From positions 29,608 to 39,891 of the forward strand of contig JAPLGY010000393.1 of assembly GCA_026389955.1 (NCBI GenBank): a stretch of 10,284 nucleotides of DNA, read 5' to 3'. The position numbers were made by a program, and so were the translations under genes. Each line of letters begins with the position of its first letter. Position 1 is the first letter of the stretch. Source of the stretch: Caldilinea sp. (lineage in GTDB: Bacteria > Chloroflexota > Anaerolineae > Caldilineales > Caldilineaceae). Shown here piece after piece: positions 1 through 7,792 of the stretch. The notes beneath the pieces were generated by a model. That model saw only the letters and a program-made list of their open reading frames with translations, had not been told where the DNA came from and ran no database searches.

Positions 1-377
1 GGCTGCCGCGTGGCTGGGTTGCCCCGGCGGACGCTGAGCTTTCTGCCCTGCTGCCGCCTGCTGCGCCGCCTGCTGCCCAGCTGCTGGCCTACACCCCGAC
101 GGCCATGCAGTTCGAGGTGACGGCGCCGGAGGCGGGCTGGCTGGTCATCAGCGAATTTTGGTATCCGGGGTGGGCTGCAACGGTGAACGGGACGGCCAGC
201 CCGATCGAACAGGTCAACGGTGCGCTGCGGGCCGTCGCCGTTCCGGCAGGCCGTTCGGTGGTGGCGTTGGCCTACTGGCCCGCCTCGTTTGCCTGGGGGC
301 TCGTCGGCTTTGCTGTGGGGATTGTGCTGCTGGCCGGCCTGGCCCTTTGGCGCTGGCGGGCAGGGAGCCGCCTCTAG
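1..377 (+). CDS. YfhO-like membrane protein, C-terminal end (partial, 5' cut by window)
   Basis: The frame beginning at base 3 is open from the window edge to a TAG at 375-377, giving 124 visible residues, so the ATG at 105 is internal and the gene starts outside the window. The visible part holds a soluble extracytoplasmic beta-rich segment with the pattern GWLVISEFWYPGW, then a charged turn and RAVAVPAGR, followed by one hydrophobic helix (visible residues about 96-118) and a short basic tail. This order is typical of the C-terminus of YfhO-type multi-pass membrane proteins, which are large GT-C-fold proteins linked to glycosylation of cell-surface polymers. I recognise it only from this end, so the exact function is uncertain. 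It is convergent with the lipoprotein gene on the other strand, with a single base between the two stop codons. Confidence 0.75.
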   Translation, partial: LPRGWVAPADAELSALLPPAAPPAAQLLAYTPTAMQFEVTAPEAGWLVISEFWYPGWAATVNGTASPIEQVNGALRAVAVPAGRSVVALAYWPASFAWGLVGFAVGIVLLAGLALWRWRAGSRL

Positions 378-378
378 T

Positions 379-1653
379 TTACCGATTCCAAATCAGCACG
401 AGCCGACTTCGCCGGACCCCATCCAGCGACGTGTAAAGATAGGTGCGTCCGTCCAGCACCACCGGGTCGGCGTGCCCGAGCCCGATGTTGCCGGGCAGGT
501 CGACCAGCAGCGGGTTGCCGGGATACTTCTCCCACGCTCCATCGATCTGGTCGGTGAGGGAGCGGGCCAGCCCCAGCCCAAACTGAGTGTCGCCGGCGTC
601 GCCGGCCCCCGGGCCACGCACCCCCTCGTAGAGCAGGTAGTAGCGGCGTCCGTCGATGTCGTCCAGCCGCTGCAGTTCGGCCGAACTGACCGTGCGGAAG
701 TCGAAGTAGGGGTTGGCGCTGGCGTCGCTGCGTGCCCGTGGGCCGTACTCTGCCGCACCGACCAGAAGCGGATTGTGCTCACAGGGGACAAAGGGGCGAT
801 CGGGCGCGTCGACGGGGCGTTTGAAACAACCCAGCGCCCCTGGATTTTGCCCCTGAGCCATCAGCACGTAGACAGTTCCGTCTTCGACAAAGACTCCGGG
901 AGGCCCCCCCCGCAGACATTCGTAGTCAAAAGGGACAAAGGGATGCTCGCCGATGCGCTCCTCGGCCGGGCAGTCGCTGTGCCAAAGATGCCAGACGACA
1001 GATTCGGCGACATGGGTTGGGGCAGACCAGAACACCCCATCGCCGGAGGTACGCAGCATGACCCGGCCGAGGTATTCGTAGACCATCCAGGCGAGGCCAG
1101 CGGCGTAGGTGACGCTCGGGTACTGCTGCTGCACGATGTGGTCGCCGTCTGCCGTGCAGGGGCACTGGGTGCACTCGATCAGACAGGTCGGTGGCTGGGG
1201 CAGGGTGAAGGTCTGCCCGCCATCTTGGCTGGTGTATACCACCACACAGCCAGGAAATTCGACGGCTGCCCCACATCTATCTCGCACGCCGGCCGACCGG
1301 TCGCTGGCGTGTACGTAGGACCACAGGCTGCCGTTGCCCATCACCAAGGTGTCAGATTCTCCCATCGGCAGGCCGGTGTCGGCGACATCGACCGCAAACT
1401 GGGCGTTTCCTGCCCACAGGTCGGCCAACGTCGGCGCACGGCTGGGAGCCGATGCCTGGATCAGGGAGGGCGTGGCTGCTGTTGCGGCGGTCGCAGGCAG
1501 GGGCGTGACAGAGGCCACCGCCGGTTTTTCTGCGCCCCCCGCTGGCGGCTGCCCCAGCGTGGGGGGCAGCGCCGGTTTGCCCGGGGTAGGACGGCAGGCA
1601 GCCAAAGCCAGCCACAGCGTCAGCCACAGGGCTGCCCAAACGGCAAAGCGCAT
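379..1653 (-). CDS. Lipoprotein with predicted glycosidase/sialidase-like beta-propeller
   Basis: This is a 424-residue protein. Residues 1-19 are a hydrophobic signal sequence ending in the lipobox L17-A-A-C20, so it is probably lipid-anchored outside the cytoplasmic membrane. Residues 21-75 are a low-complexity Pro/Ala/Thr linker. The rest looks like a beta-propeller. SQDGGQTF (142-149) fits the Asp-box pattern SxDxGxTW/F of sialidase-type propellers, and residues 330-410 (YYLLYEG, then YPGNPLL, then HADPVVLDGRTYLYTS) resemble the last blades of GH43/GH32-type five-bladed glycosidases. No catalytic triad can be assigned, so enzyme activity is unproven and it could be a binding protein. Ten cysteines occur beyond C20, four of them clustered at 157-166. 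The start is supported by GGAG at 1660-1663, six bases upstream and inside the end of the preceding oxidoreductase gene, which stops 3 bases before. It is the last gene of the four-gene run. Confidence 0.85.
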   Translation of the reverse strand: MRFAVWAALWLTLWLALAACRPTPGKPALPPTLGQPPAGGAEKPAVASVTPLPATAATAATPSLIQASAPSRAPTLADLWAGNAQFAVDVADTGLPMGESDTLVMGNGSLWSYVHASDRSAGVRDRCGAAVEFPGCVVVYTSQDGGQTFTLPQPPTCLIECTQCPCTADGDHIVQQQYPSVTYAAGLAWMVYEYLGRVMLRTSGDGVFWSAPTHVAESVVWHLWHSDCPAEERIGEHPFVPFDYECLRGGPPGVFVEDGTVYVLMAQGQNPGALGCFKRPVDAPDRPFVPCEHNPLLVGAAEYGPRARSDASANPYFDFRTVSSAELQRLDDIDGRRYYLLYEGVRGPGAGDAGDTQFGLGLARSLTDQIDGAWEKYPGNPLLVDLPGNIGLGHADPVVLDGRTYLYTSLDGVRRSRLVLIWNR

Positions 1654-1656
1654 CGG

Positions 1657-2640
1657 CTACTCCATCGGGTAGCGCAGCCCGATCTGGCTGCGCACGCTGT
1701 CCATCACCCCCATGATCCGCACCGATTCGTCGAGCGGCATGACACTGCTTTCCAGCTGGCCCGCCGCCACACACGCTGCCACTTCGATCGCCTCATGGCT
1801 GTAGCCGTTGGCAAGATAGGGGCGGTAGATCACTTCAGGGGCGTTGTTGGCCTGCTGCAGGGTGAGGGTATTGCCAACCCACCACGGGCTGTGCAGCCGG
1901 ATCGACCCTTGATCGCCCAGCAGGATCGCTTCCTGCAGGGTCGTGGCGCGGACAGTGGTTGAGAGCAAGGCGATCTCTCCGCCTGGGAAGCCGAGCAGGA
2001 TGCCGGTATTTTCGTCGACACCAGAGCTGCCCAGCGCAGCCAGTGCGGCGATGCGGTCGGGCTGGCCCAGCAGCAGCATGGCCAATGAAATCGGATAAAT
2101 GCCGACGTCGAGCAGGGCCCCGCCGCCCAGTGCAGGGTCGAAGAGTCGGCTGGCAGGGTTGAAGCTGGCGCGGAAACCAAAGTCCGCCTGCACCATCTGC
2201 AGCTTGCCGATCGCCCCCGCGGCCACCAGGTTGCGGGTCTCGACCAGGATGGGGAGATAGCGAGACCACATTGCTTCCATCAGGAATCGCTGGAGCCGTC
2301 GGGCCTCCTCCACCATTTTCTGTGCTTCCGCCGCATGGATCGCAAAGGGTTTCTCGACCAGAACATGTTTGCCATGGCGCAGTGCCAGCAGCGTATGTTC
2401 GCAGTGAAAGGTGTGCGGCGTCGCCACGTAGACAGCGTAGATCTCCGGGTCAGCGACGAGTGCTTCGTAGCCCGTATGGCAGCGCTCGATGTTGAACCGG
2501 TCAGCAAAGCGGCGTGCGTTCTCTGGGGAACGGGAGCCGACCGCGGCCACCACCTGCTCTTCCAAGGCAGCGACCCCCGTCGCAAATTTGACGGCAATGC
2601 TGCCCGGCCCCAGGATGCCCCAACGAAATTTTGTACGCAT
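1657..2640 (-). CDS. Gfo/Idh/MocA family NAD(P)-dependent oxidoreductase
   Basis: This 327-residue protein has the usual family length. The N-terminal Rossmann fold shows [10 protein letters not shown] (7-16) as the dinucleotide-binding glycine motif. [11 protein letters not shown] (72-82) and the family signature VEKPF (95-99) follow, with Lys97 the conserved active-site lysine. The C-terminal alpha/beta domain has [12 protein letters not shown] (172-183), where Tyr182 occupies the place of the His found in inositol dehydrogenases, as in the glucose-fructose oxidoreductase and dihydrodiol dehydrogenase branches. The family oxidises or reduces sugars and related polyols in the cytoplasm; the substrate here cannot be read from sequence. 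The open frame extends upstream to 2859, but the fold begins at the ATG at 2640, which has GGAG at 2647-2650 with 6-base spacing. The extension would overlap the preceding gene and has no family-like sequence. It lies third in the run. Confidence 0.95.
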   Translation of the reverse strand: MRTKFRWGILGPGSIAVKFATGVAALEEQVVAAVGSRSPENARRFADRFNIERCHTGYEALVADPEIYAVYVATPHTFHCEHTLLALRHGKHVLVEKPFAIHAAEAQKMVEEARRLQRFLMEAMWSRYLPILVETRNLVAAGAIGKLQMVQADFGFRASFNPASRLFDPALGGGALLDVGIYPISLAMLLLGQPDRIAALAALGSSGVDENTGILLGFPGGEIALLSTTVRATTLQEAILLGDQGSIRLHSPWWVGNTLTLQQANNAPEVIYRPYLANGYSHEAIEVAACVAAGQLESSVMPLDESVRIMGVMDSVRSQIGLRYPME

Positions 2641-2646
2641 GCAAAT

Positions 2647-2660
2647 CTCCAGTTTGCTGG
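2647..2660 (-). promoter_or_regulatory. RBS of the oxidoreductase gene, partly within a small hairpin
   Basis: On the minus strand GGAG (2647-2650) sits 6 bases before the ATG at 2640 and fixes that start. The perfect 4-bp hairpin CCAG-CAAA-CTGG (2649-2660) shares two bases with it, so the site could be partly masked in the RNA. The hairpin is short and may be chance. The rest of the 73-base gap (2641-2713) holds only a weak G/C-rich stem. Confidence 0.4.
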
Positions 2661-2713
2661 CGGCGCACCCGCGCACGCCTGGTTGGATAAGGATTACTTG
2701 ACGGCCAGACGGC

Positions 2714-4984
<2,271 letters not shown>

Positions 4985-4990
4985 TGGTTT

Positions 4991-4997
4991 TCCTTCA
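4991..4997 (-). promoter_or_regulatory. RBS of the molybdopterin subunit overlapping the HIT stop codon
   Basis: On the minus strand AAGGA (4991-4995) lies 6 bases before the ATG at 4984 and shares one base with the TGA stop (4995-4997) of the upstream HIT gene. This suggests translational coupling and decides the downstream start of the hydroxylase gene. Confidence 0.65.
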
Positions 4998-5351
4998 GCT
5001 TTGGCGAACCAGCATCGGGCCCAGCTGCCGTCCGCCCAGCAGATGCAGGTGCAGGTGGAACACCTCCTGCCCGCCGTCGCGGTTGCAGTTGACCAGCAGC
5101 CGATAGCCACTCTCGGCGACCCCTTGCTGGGCAGCGATCTGGCTGGCGACGACGAACAGATGGCCGAGCAGCTGTTCGTCCTCGGCGCCAACGTCGTTGG
5201 CGGTCGGGATCAACCGGTTGGGAACGATCAAAATGTGGACCGGCGCCTGTGGGTTGATATCGCGAAAGGCTGTGACCTGGTCGTCCTGAAAGACGATCTC
5301 AGACGGTATTTCACGACGGATAATTTTGCTAAAAATTGTCTCAGCGGCCAT
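4995..5351 (-). CDS. HIT family protein (HINT-type nucleotide phosphoramidase/hydrolase)
   Basis: This 118-residue protein matches the short bacterial HINT proteins in length. It opens with [20 protein letters not shown], a classic start for the family, followed by [16 protein letters not shown] (29-44). The active-site histidine triad is HLHLHLL (99-105) with His99, His101 and His103; the middle or last histidine attacks the alpha phosphate of nucleoside phosphoramidates. The family acts in the cytoplasm on AMP-linked substrates. The ATG at 5351 is chosen from the conserved N-terminus. A GGAGG (5365-5369) lies 13 bases upstream, rather far, with a G-run between. A TTG at 5396 in the same frame would add 15 residues without family similarity. 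It is the first gene of the minus-strand run and ends 10 bases before the molybdopterin subunit. Confidence 0.96.
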   Translation of the reverse strand: MAAETIFSKIIRREIPSEIVFQDDQVTAFRDINPQAPVHILIVPNRLIPTANDVGAEDEQLLGHLFVVASQIAAQQGVAESGYRLLVNCNRDGGQEVFHLHLHLLGGRQLGPMLVRQS

Positions 5352-5379
5352 TGTGCCCCCCACCCCTCCATTCTTTTCA

Positions 5380-5470
5380 GCACAGTTTTTCAGCAAGCCC
5401 GAACCAGAATGTTGGGGTTCTGCTCTGCACAGTATAGCGCATGCACAGTTTTTGTGCCAGTACAGTTTTT
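5380..5470 (-). repeat. Three copies of an 11-mer, AAAAACTGTRC, upstream of the HIT gene
   Basis: On the minus strand AAAAACTGTAC (5460-5470), AAAAACTGTGC (5443-5453) and AAAAACTGTGC (5380-5390) occur in the same orientation within the 146-base gap between the HIT gene and the hydrolase gene. The middle copy lies in the spacer of the predicted promoter, the first just upstream of it and the third in the leader. They could be operator sites for an unknown regulator. Copies 1 and 2 are 17 bases apart. Confidence 0.5.
5431..5459 (-). promoter_or_regulatory. Probable promoter of the HIT-led operon
   Basis: On the minus strand a good -10 hexamer TATACT (5431-5436) is preceded after 17 bases by TGGCAC (5454-5459), a weak -35. 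Transcription would start near 5424, about 70 bases before the HIT ATG. The -10 is convincing and the -35 is not. Confidence 0.5.
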
Positions 5471-5497
5471 TGTGGCACGATGGGCGTCCAGGCTCCC

Positions 5498-6616
5498 TTA
5501 AAGATGGCTGCGATAGAATTCGATGGTGCGCTGCATGGCTTCTTCAAAGGCGGGGGACTGGAGGTTGTGGCCGCCGCTGGCGTATTCGTGGAGTTCGAAG
5601 GGTTTGCCGGTCGCCTCCAGGACTGCGGCCAGGTAGCGCGCGTAGCCGATATTGACGACAGCATCGTCCACCGCATGGTGGATCTGGAGCGGTGTCTGCA
5701 GCCAGTCGATGTGAGCGGTCAACGAAACAGCCCGCCAGAACGGATGTCGCGTATTGGGGGGGCCATAGGTCTCTCGCAGCAGCCGGCTGTTGCGCTGGCT
5801 GGCGGTCGAGGAGGCGGCATCGGGCCGGTAGGAGCGATCCTGGATGGCGTACTGGGTGAAATCGTCGTAGCTGTAGACCGCACCCGCCCAGATCACGCCG
5901 GCGCGAAAGGCGGGTTCCACCAGCATGGCGCGCAGCGTGATGTTGCCGGCCATGCTGTGCCCCCAGACCCCGATTCGCTGCGGGTTGACGCGGTCCAGCC
6001 GCTGCAGGCTTTTGAGCGCAGCGAGGGTGTCGACGGTATATCCTGGGGAAAAGTAGGCGCCGGTCGCTTCCCCTTCTGAGCTGGCATGGCCGCGCAGGTC
6101 AATCTTGAAGACGACAAAGCCGGCACGCGCCAGGCTGTCGACATAGGCGATGTAGCGCTCCGTCGTTCGATAGATGTCGGGAGGAATGTAGCCGTGGACG
6201 AAGACGATCGCCTTGTGTCCGCCTGCGGGCATCTCCCCCAGCGGCAGGGTCAGCAACCCATAGATCTTGTAGCCTTCTGACTGGTAGCTGACAATGTACC
6301 GTTCGTAGTTGGCGCCGTTCTTCAGCTGCTGCTCGAAGGCAAGGTCGCTGCCTTCAATCGTGCGTTCGGCCAGCGCTTCGAGGGTCAGCTCGTTGCCCAC
6401 GGAAAATTGGGGACGGGCCGGCGCAGGGTCTGCCGGCTGAGGTTCCAGTGCCGCAGCATCGAGCCGTTCAGCGTGATAGAGGGCAGAGGCTGCTGCCTTT
6501 TCGGCTGCCAGCAGGGAGGCCGGCGCCACGATGGGGCGGCAGCCGCCGAGCAAAAGGGAGAAGAGGAATGCCAAGAGGACGCTGGATCTCACGTGTAGGC
6601 CTCGCATTCTGAGCAT
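5498..6616 (-). CDS. Alpha/beta hydrolase lipoprotein (serine hydrolase, prolyl-oligopeptidase/dienelactone-hydrolase-like)
   Basis: The protein has 372 residues from the ATG at 6616. A signal sequence ([16 protein letters not shown]) ends at lipobox Cys26, so it should be a lipoprotein acting outside the membrane. A linker and helical region run to about residue 105. The alpha/beta hydrolase fold follows: VFVHGYIPP (138-146) for the oxyanion hole, [13 protein letters not shown] (171-183), the nucleophile elbow [10 protein letters not shown] (216-225) with Ser221, an acid at Asp317 or Asp318 in HHAVDD, and His350 in SGGH. The elbow reads GxSxA rather than GxSxG. An esterase or peptidase is likely; the substrate is unknown. 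The start is uncertain. ATG at 6607 is in frame, and GTG at 6592 has the best ribosome-binding site (GAGG at 6600-6603, 7-base spacing) while still leaving a short signal peptide. Sequence further upstream in the same frame is antisense to a terminator and is not coding. Confidence 0.9.
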   Translation of the reverse strand: MLRMRGLHVRSSVLLAFLFSLLLGGCRPIVAPASLLAAEKAAASALYHAERLDAAALEPQPADPAPARPQFSVGNELTLEALAERTIEGSDLAFEQQLKNGANYERYIVSYQSEGYKIYGLLTLPLGEMPAGGHKAIVFVHGYIPPDIYRTTERYIAYVDSLARAGFVVFKIDLRGHASSEGEATGAYFSPGYTVDTLAALKSLQRLDRVNPQRIGVWGHSMAGNITLRAMLVEPAFRAGVIWAGAVYSYDDFTQYAIQDRSYRPDAASSTASQRNSRLLRETYGPPNTRHPFWRAVSLTAHIDWLQTPLQIHHAVDDAVVNIGYARYLAAVLEATGKPFELHEYASGGHNLQSPAFEEAMQRTIEFYRSHL

Positions 6617-6680
6617 GGGCAAGCGGCCCCCGCCTGGTGTCGGTGCTGCTGGCCACGACCAACGGTTCCTGCAAAAACAA

Positions 6681-6693
6681 TGCAGATTCTGCA
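6681..6693. promoter_or_regulatory. Perfect 6-bp dyad TGCAGA-T-TCTGCA near the hydrolase start site
   Basis: The two 6-base arms are perfect inverted repeats around one base. The dyad lies immediately downstream of the predicted -10 of the hydrolase gene, where a repressor could bind. It could equally be chance or an RNA hairpin in the leader. Confidence 0.35.
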
Positions 6694-6721
6694 ATAGTAC
6701 TGCGTGCAGCGTCTCTGATAA
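6694..6721 (-). promoter_or_regulatory. Possible promoter of the alpha/beta hydrolase gene
   Basis: On the minus strand TACTAT (6694-6699) is a fair -10 and TTATCA (6716-6721) a partial -35, with a 16-base spacer. The -35 overlaps the end of the T-run of the upstream terminator. A start of transcription near 6687 would leave a leader of about 70 bases. Confidence 0.4.
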
Positions 6722-6755
6722 AAAAAAATGGGCGTGCAGATCACTCTGCACGCCC
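6720..6755 (-). terminator. Rho-independent terminator of the small secreted protein gene
   Basis: On the minus strand a perfect 10-bp stem GGGCGTGCAG / CTGCACGCCC (6730-6755) with a 6-base loop is followed by one A and nine T residues (6728-6720). It begins 42 bases after the stop codon of the gene at 6798-7406. This is a textbook intrinsic terminator. Confidence 0.92.
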
Positions 6756-6797
6756 AACGGGCTCTGGCTGAGGAAGCGGCAGCTTGCAGCGCGTCCG

Positions 6798-7406
6798 CTA
6801 CGAATTGGCCTCCGGGGTAGCGGCGGGCTCTCCGGGCATCCTGCCGTGTGGGGGGAAGCCACCGTGGTCGTTCCAACCCTCCATCCCCCGCCCGTGCATC
6901 CCCCGCCCGTGCATCCCCCGCCCAAAGGGCTGGCGCTCCCACGAGCCCTGGGCTTCCCGCAGCAGGTTGGCCTGTTCCTGGGTAAGTGCACCTGCTTCGA
7001 CCGCAGCGTTGAGGGCTTCTTCCAGACTCTGGGCGTTTTCATTGGCGGCATAGCGCATAAAGGCATGTCGGGCCTGCAGCAGGTCTGCCTCTTCCTGGGT
7101 GAGTGCACCCTCTTCGACCGCCTGGGCCAGCATGGCGGCATGGGCCTTTTGCTGGGCCGCCTGCAGCGCTTCTACGGAGATGCCGAGTGCCTCGGCCAGG
7201 AATTTTGCGTGGTCTCCCTGCATGCCGCCAAGCCCCCGCATACCAAACAGACCTTCCCCTCTCCCCCAAGGTTCTGTGGGCTCGGCCTCCCCACCTGCCT
7301 GGGCAAAGCTGGTCTGGGGGAACAGGGTCGCTGCGGCGAAGGCCAGAGCGCCGATCAGGGTGCCAGCGAGGAGCCAGCGCTGCCAAAATAATTTTTTGCT
7401 TGTCAT
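6798..7406 (-). CDS. Small secreted protein with duplicated helical repeat and Gly/Met/His-rich tail
   Basis: This 202-residue protein has a basic N-terminus, a hydrophobic core (11-29) and AQA at 35-37, which looks like a signal peptidase I site, so it should be exported. Residues 65-155 are helical and alanine-rich, with two related segments 39 residues apart: ALTQEEADLLQAR (101-113) and ALTQEQANLLREA (140-152). This style (xLGISVEALQAA..., GALTQEQA) is common in small exported actinobacterial and Chloroflexota proteins of unknown role. The C-terminal tail (161-202) contains a tandem GRGMH pentapeptide and several Met and His residues, which could bind metal, but this is only a suggestion. 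I know no function for it. The ATG at 7406 is fixed by GGAGG (7414-7418) with 7-base spacing and by the signal peptide. The gene stands alone, with its own terminator, divergent from the helicase. Confidence 0.85.
   Translation of the reverse strand: MTSKKLFWQRWLLAGTLIGALAFAAATLFPQTSFAQAGGEAEPTEPWGRGEGLFGMRGLGGMQGDHAKFLAEALGISVEALQAAQQKAHAAMLAQAVEEGALTQEEADLLQARHAFMRYAANENAQSLEEALNAAVEAGALTQEQANLLREAQGSWERQPFGRGMHGRGMHGRGMEGWNDHGGFPPHGRMPGEPAATPEANS
6882..6923. repeat. 15-nt in-frame tandem repeat, 2.8 exact copies
   Basis: Unit catcccccgcccgtg occurs at 6882-6896 and 6897-6911, with 12 further bases at 6912-6923. It encodes repeated GRGMH in the tail of the secreted protein. The copies are identical, which suggests recent slippage or expansion; copy number could vary between strains. 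Confidence 0.85.
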
Positions 7407-7555
7407 GGTCAAACCTCCGTGTATGAAATTTTGTACAACCCTCTGAGCCGTGTCCTGGCTCACTCTCTACAGGATGCGCCCCAGATGTAAAAAAAGATTG
7501 GAAAAGCGGTAAGAAGCTTGTAAACTGTCTCTGTTCGTACAAACCGTCGCTGATT

Positions 7556-7583
7556 TTGTGTTTGGCGGGTCGCATGCTATTCT
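7556..7583 (+). promoter_or_regulatory. Probable promoter of the DEAD-box helicase gene
   Basis: TTGTGT (7556-7561) and TATTCT (7578-7583) are separated by 16 bases, and the -10 carries the extended TGn element (TGC at 7575-7577). Transcription would start near 7590, right at the first arm of the structured leader, leaving an untranslated leader of about 200 nt. Confidence 0.55.
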
Positions 7584-7592
7584 GCTTGTGAA

Positions 7593-7752
7593 GTGCCGTC
7601 AACGGGCGGCAAAAAAGAATATTGGTTTGTTTTGATTATTCCGAAGGTTCGCCCGACACGCGGTGGATGCATGGTGACAGCCGGTGAACGGGCGCTTTTT
7701 TTGGCCGACGGTGTTGACGGTACAACGGGGGCGAGGCCCGCAAGGGTTTCGC
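7593..7752 (+). ncRNA. Structured 5' leader RNA of the helicase gene (candidate cis-regulatory element)
   Basis: Three consistent elements can be drawn. A long-range helix pairs GTGCCGTCAAC (7593-7603) with GTTGACGGTAC (7713-7723), 11 bp with one G-U; after a small internal loop it can continue as CGGC (7607-7610) with GCCG (7704-7707) and A6 (7611-7616) with U6 (7697-7702). Nested inside is a stem-loop of about 12 bp in three blocks (7650-7694). Immediately 3' is a 9-bp hairpin GCGAGGCCC/GGGTTTCGC (7731-7752) capped by a GCAA GNRA tetraloop. I do not recognise it as a named riboswitch or Rfam family. A role in controlling helicase expression, perhaps with temperature or RNA-folding feedback, is inference. 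Confidence 0.55.
7650..7702 (+). terminator. Terminator-like hairpin inside the helicase leader (possible attenuator)
   Basis: Stem blocks CGCCCG (7650-7655)/CGGGCG (7689-7694), CAC (7657-7659)/GTG (7684-7686) and CGG (7661-7663)/CCG (7681-7683) are separated by a 1x2 internal loop and a single bulged G, with a 17-nt loop. One C and seven T residues (7696-7702) follow. It ends 90 bases before the helicase ATG, so it would abort transcription unless read through. The bulges and large loop make it weaker than a standard terminator. Confidence 0.45.
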
Positions 7753-7792
7753 GGCACAGCGGAGTCATCAAGACAGACATAAGGAGCTTGAG

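Larger units (their letters stand above)
7407..7792. other. Divergent intergenic region between secreted-protein gene and helicase
   Basis: This 386-base stretch is less GC-rich than its surroundings and contains no credible gene. The right half (7556-7792) carries the helicase promoter and leader described separately. The left half (7407-7555) must hold the start of the minus-strand gene. There I see its GGAGG, a 5-bp hairpin GAGCC/GGCTC at 7445-7461, and A/T-rich runs, but no promoter hexamer pair good enough to call. Confidence 0.8.

Noticed and set aside
220..1962. 580-codon open frame on the plus strand
   Set aside because: It lies antisense to the lipoprotein and oxidoreductase genes, has no recognisable domain and is a low-complexity Arg/Gly/His-rich translation, as expected opposite GC-rich genes.
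4985..5191. N-terminal extension of the molybdopterin subunit
   Set aside because: The extra 69 residues overlap the HIT gene out of frame and are Ser/Cys/Thr-rich with no family similarity; a good RBS supports the start at 4984.
5443..5459. Possible sigma-54 promoter (TGGCAC element)
   Set aside because: The required TTGC at the right spacing is absent, while a good TATACT -10 lies at the expected distance for a housekeeping sigma factor.
6882..6923. Possible CRISPR-like repeat
   Set aside because: The units are 15 bases with no spacers and stay in frame within a gene, so it is a coding tandem repeat.
6617..7141. N-terminal extension of the alpha/beta hydrolase
   Set aside because: It runs across a strong terminator and the secreted-protein gene in another frame; the signal peptide marks the true start near 6616.
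6531..7391. 286-codon open frame on the plus strand
   Set aside because: It is antisense to the secreted-protein gene, whose signal peptide, RBS and terminator are clear.
7605..7680. Small open frame 7593-7796 before the helicase as a leader peptide
   Set aside because: It starts without a ribosome-binding site, would overlap the helicase start and covers bases better explained as structured RNA.
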